From assembly GCF_032854445.1 (NCBI RefSeq), contig NC_088303.1, positions 34,789,501-34,853,500 of the forward strand: 64,000 nt of DNA. The letters are read 5' to 3'. The DNA is from Liolophura sinensis. Taxonomy: Eukaryota > Mollusca > Polyplacophora > Chitonida > Chitonidae. Shown piece after piece: positions 63,178-64,000 of the stretch. The notes under the pieces are model-generated. The model had not been told where the DNA came from, searched no databases, and saw only the letters and a list, made by a program, of their open reading frames with translations. Made by a program: the position numbers and the translations under genes. Each line of letters starts with the position of its first letter. Positions within the stretch are counted from its first letter, which is position 1.

Positions 63178-63743
63178 ATGGCATACAGGTTACAGCTGAC
63201 TACAATTCATAGTATCATCTCGCAGCTACCGAAAGGTATGCATTTTGAGTCGGTTAACCGGCATCTTATGTACAATTTTTAAAAATTTTATTATTCAGAA
63301 ATTTAAACCAAATCAGACTATAGTTCACAAAAAAAAATTTTTGAATACTTTTGAGCAAGAATAAAAAACAATTTACTTTTACAAGTTACTGCGTATTTTT
63401 TCTATTTTATATGACCTACATGAATGTATGTGATCAGTGATTAGTGATCTTAACGTTAAATCGGAAGCAATCTATATTAATTGCGTAAATTAAAATTTAT
63501 ATATTATTCCCCGAAATCGGGAAAAACGAATGTTGGTTGCATGTTTTTTAATTTCTACACTCTGAAAGATTGAAACAGGCACGTTTTGTGTCTTTTGTTT
63601 TCTGAGGGTAAGACCATCACCGCTACAAGTATTTGATATCAACCATTTTCTTTAGAGGTGTTTTTAGAACAGGAAAACAAATTCTAACACAAGGTGCGAT
63701 ACAGCAATTGTTTACCATACTTGTAGACTTCTTTAGTTTTCAG
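63178..63743 (+). CDS. Possible first two coding exons of an unrecognised gene (partial)
   Basis: ATG at 63178 opens a 58-nt exon (63178-63235, MAYRLQLTTIHSIISQLPK) ending at an AAAG|GTATGC donor. An 86-nt exon at 63658-63743, preceded by TTCTTTAGAG and followed by GTAAGC, joins in phase and stays open. The combined 48 residues match no family I know. The next exon was not found before the window ends. The double AG at the acceptor and the short length make this a weak call; it could be chance. Confidence 0.25.
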
Positions 63744-64000
63744 GTAAGCCTGAAATGTAGGTCGGGCATCCTGTATACCGCTGAGAGATATATACCTGTT
63801 TTCGATGTCGTCAAAAACGGTTAGAATACATGGTGATTGAACGAGAAAGAAGGGCTCTATAGATTGCAAACATGTATTAAAATCTGAAACGTCATTTCAT
63901 GAAGAATGGTTTAAAACAGAAGAAAACTTTAAAAAATGACACTACAGGCTGAAAAGAGCACATTTTTCCCCATCTGGTGGTGCCTGCTGCATAATTTTGC

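Overview
This is an AT-rich invertebrate nuclear DNA window with intron-split genes, GT-AG splice sites, repeat-filled introns and many short interspersed elements. The most abundant element is a tRNA-headed SINE with an AAATAA tail, about 15 copies or fragments, of a type I associate with mollusc genomes (it resembles the V-SINE called RUDI, but I could not confirm the name). A lophotrochozoan, most likely a mollusc, is the best guess. No bacterial, viral or organellar genes were seen.

Five protein-coding genes can be assembled exon by exon with reading phase closing at every junction. On the + strand: an aquaporin of 263 aa (3 coding exons, 278-10823), and an SLC10-family sodium/bile-acid-type cotransporter of 555 aa (3 coding exons, 22111-25578). 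On the - strand: a KH-like-domain protein of 321 aa (5 coding exons, 38426-32647), a protein of 406 aa with the order CARD, death domain, unknown module, CARD (6 coding exons, 50110-43656), and a CRAL-TRIO lipid-binding protein of 334 aa related to alpha-tocopherol transfer protein and clavesin (7 coding exons, 60078-54610). Two short exons near 63.2-63.7 kb may begin a sixth gene on the + strand. The genes have unrelated jobs (water channel, solute transport, probable RNA binding, death-fold signalling, lipid transfer), and nothing suggests they act as one system.

The rest is introns and spacers. They hold an 18-copy 62-bp satellite with a three-unit higher-order pattern (26.9-28.0 kb), a 62-bp dimeric array inside a CRAL-TRIO intron (55.8-56.7 kb), a 26-bp array next to the first CRAL-TRIO splice donor (59.05-59.9 kb), and a 34-bp array (13.1-13.5 kb). 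There are also two foldback elements (14.4-15.0 kb, 33.9-34.5 kb), a Tc1/mariner-type MITE (35.8-36.0 kb), three SINE families and simple repeats.

The points most worth a second look are these. The CARD/death-domain gene places nearly every module on its own exon with a length divisible by three and phase-1 borders. A SINE sits 23 nt from the splice acceptor of its first CARD exon. A consensus splice donor overlaps its stop codon. The aquaporin has NCA in place of the second NPA motif.
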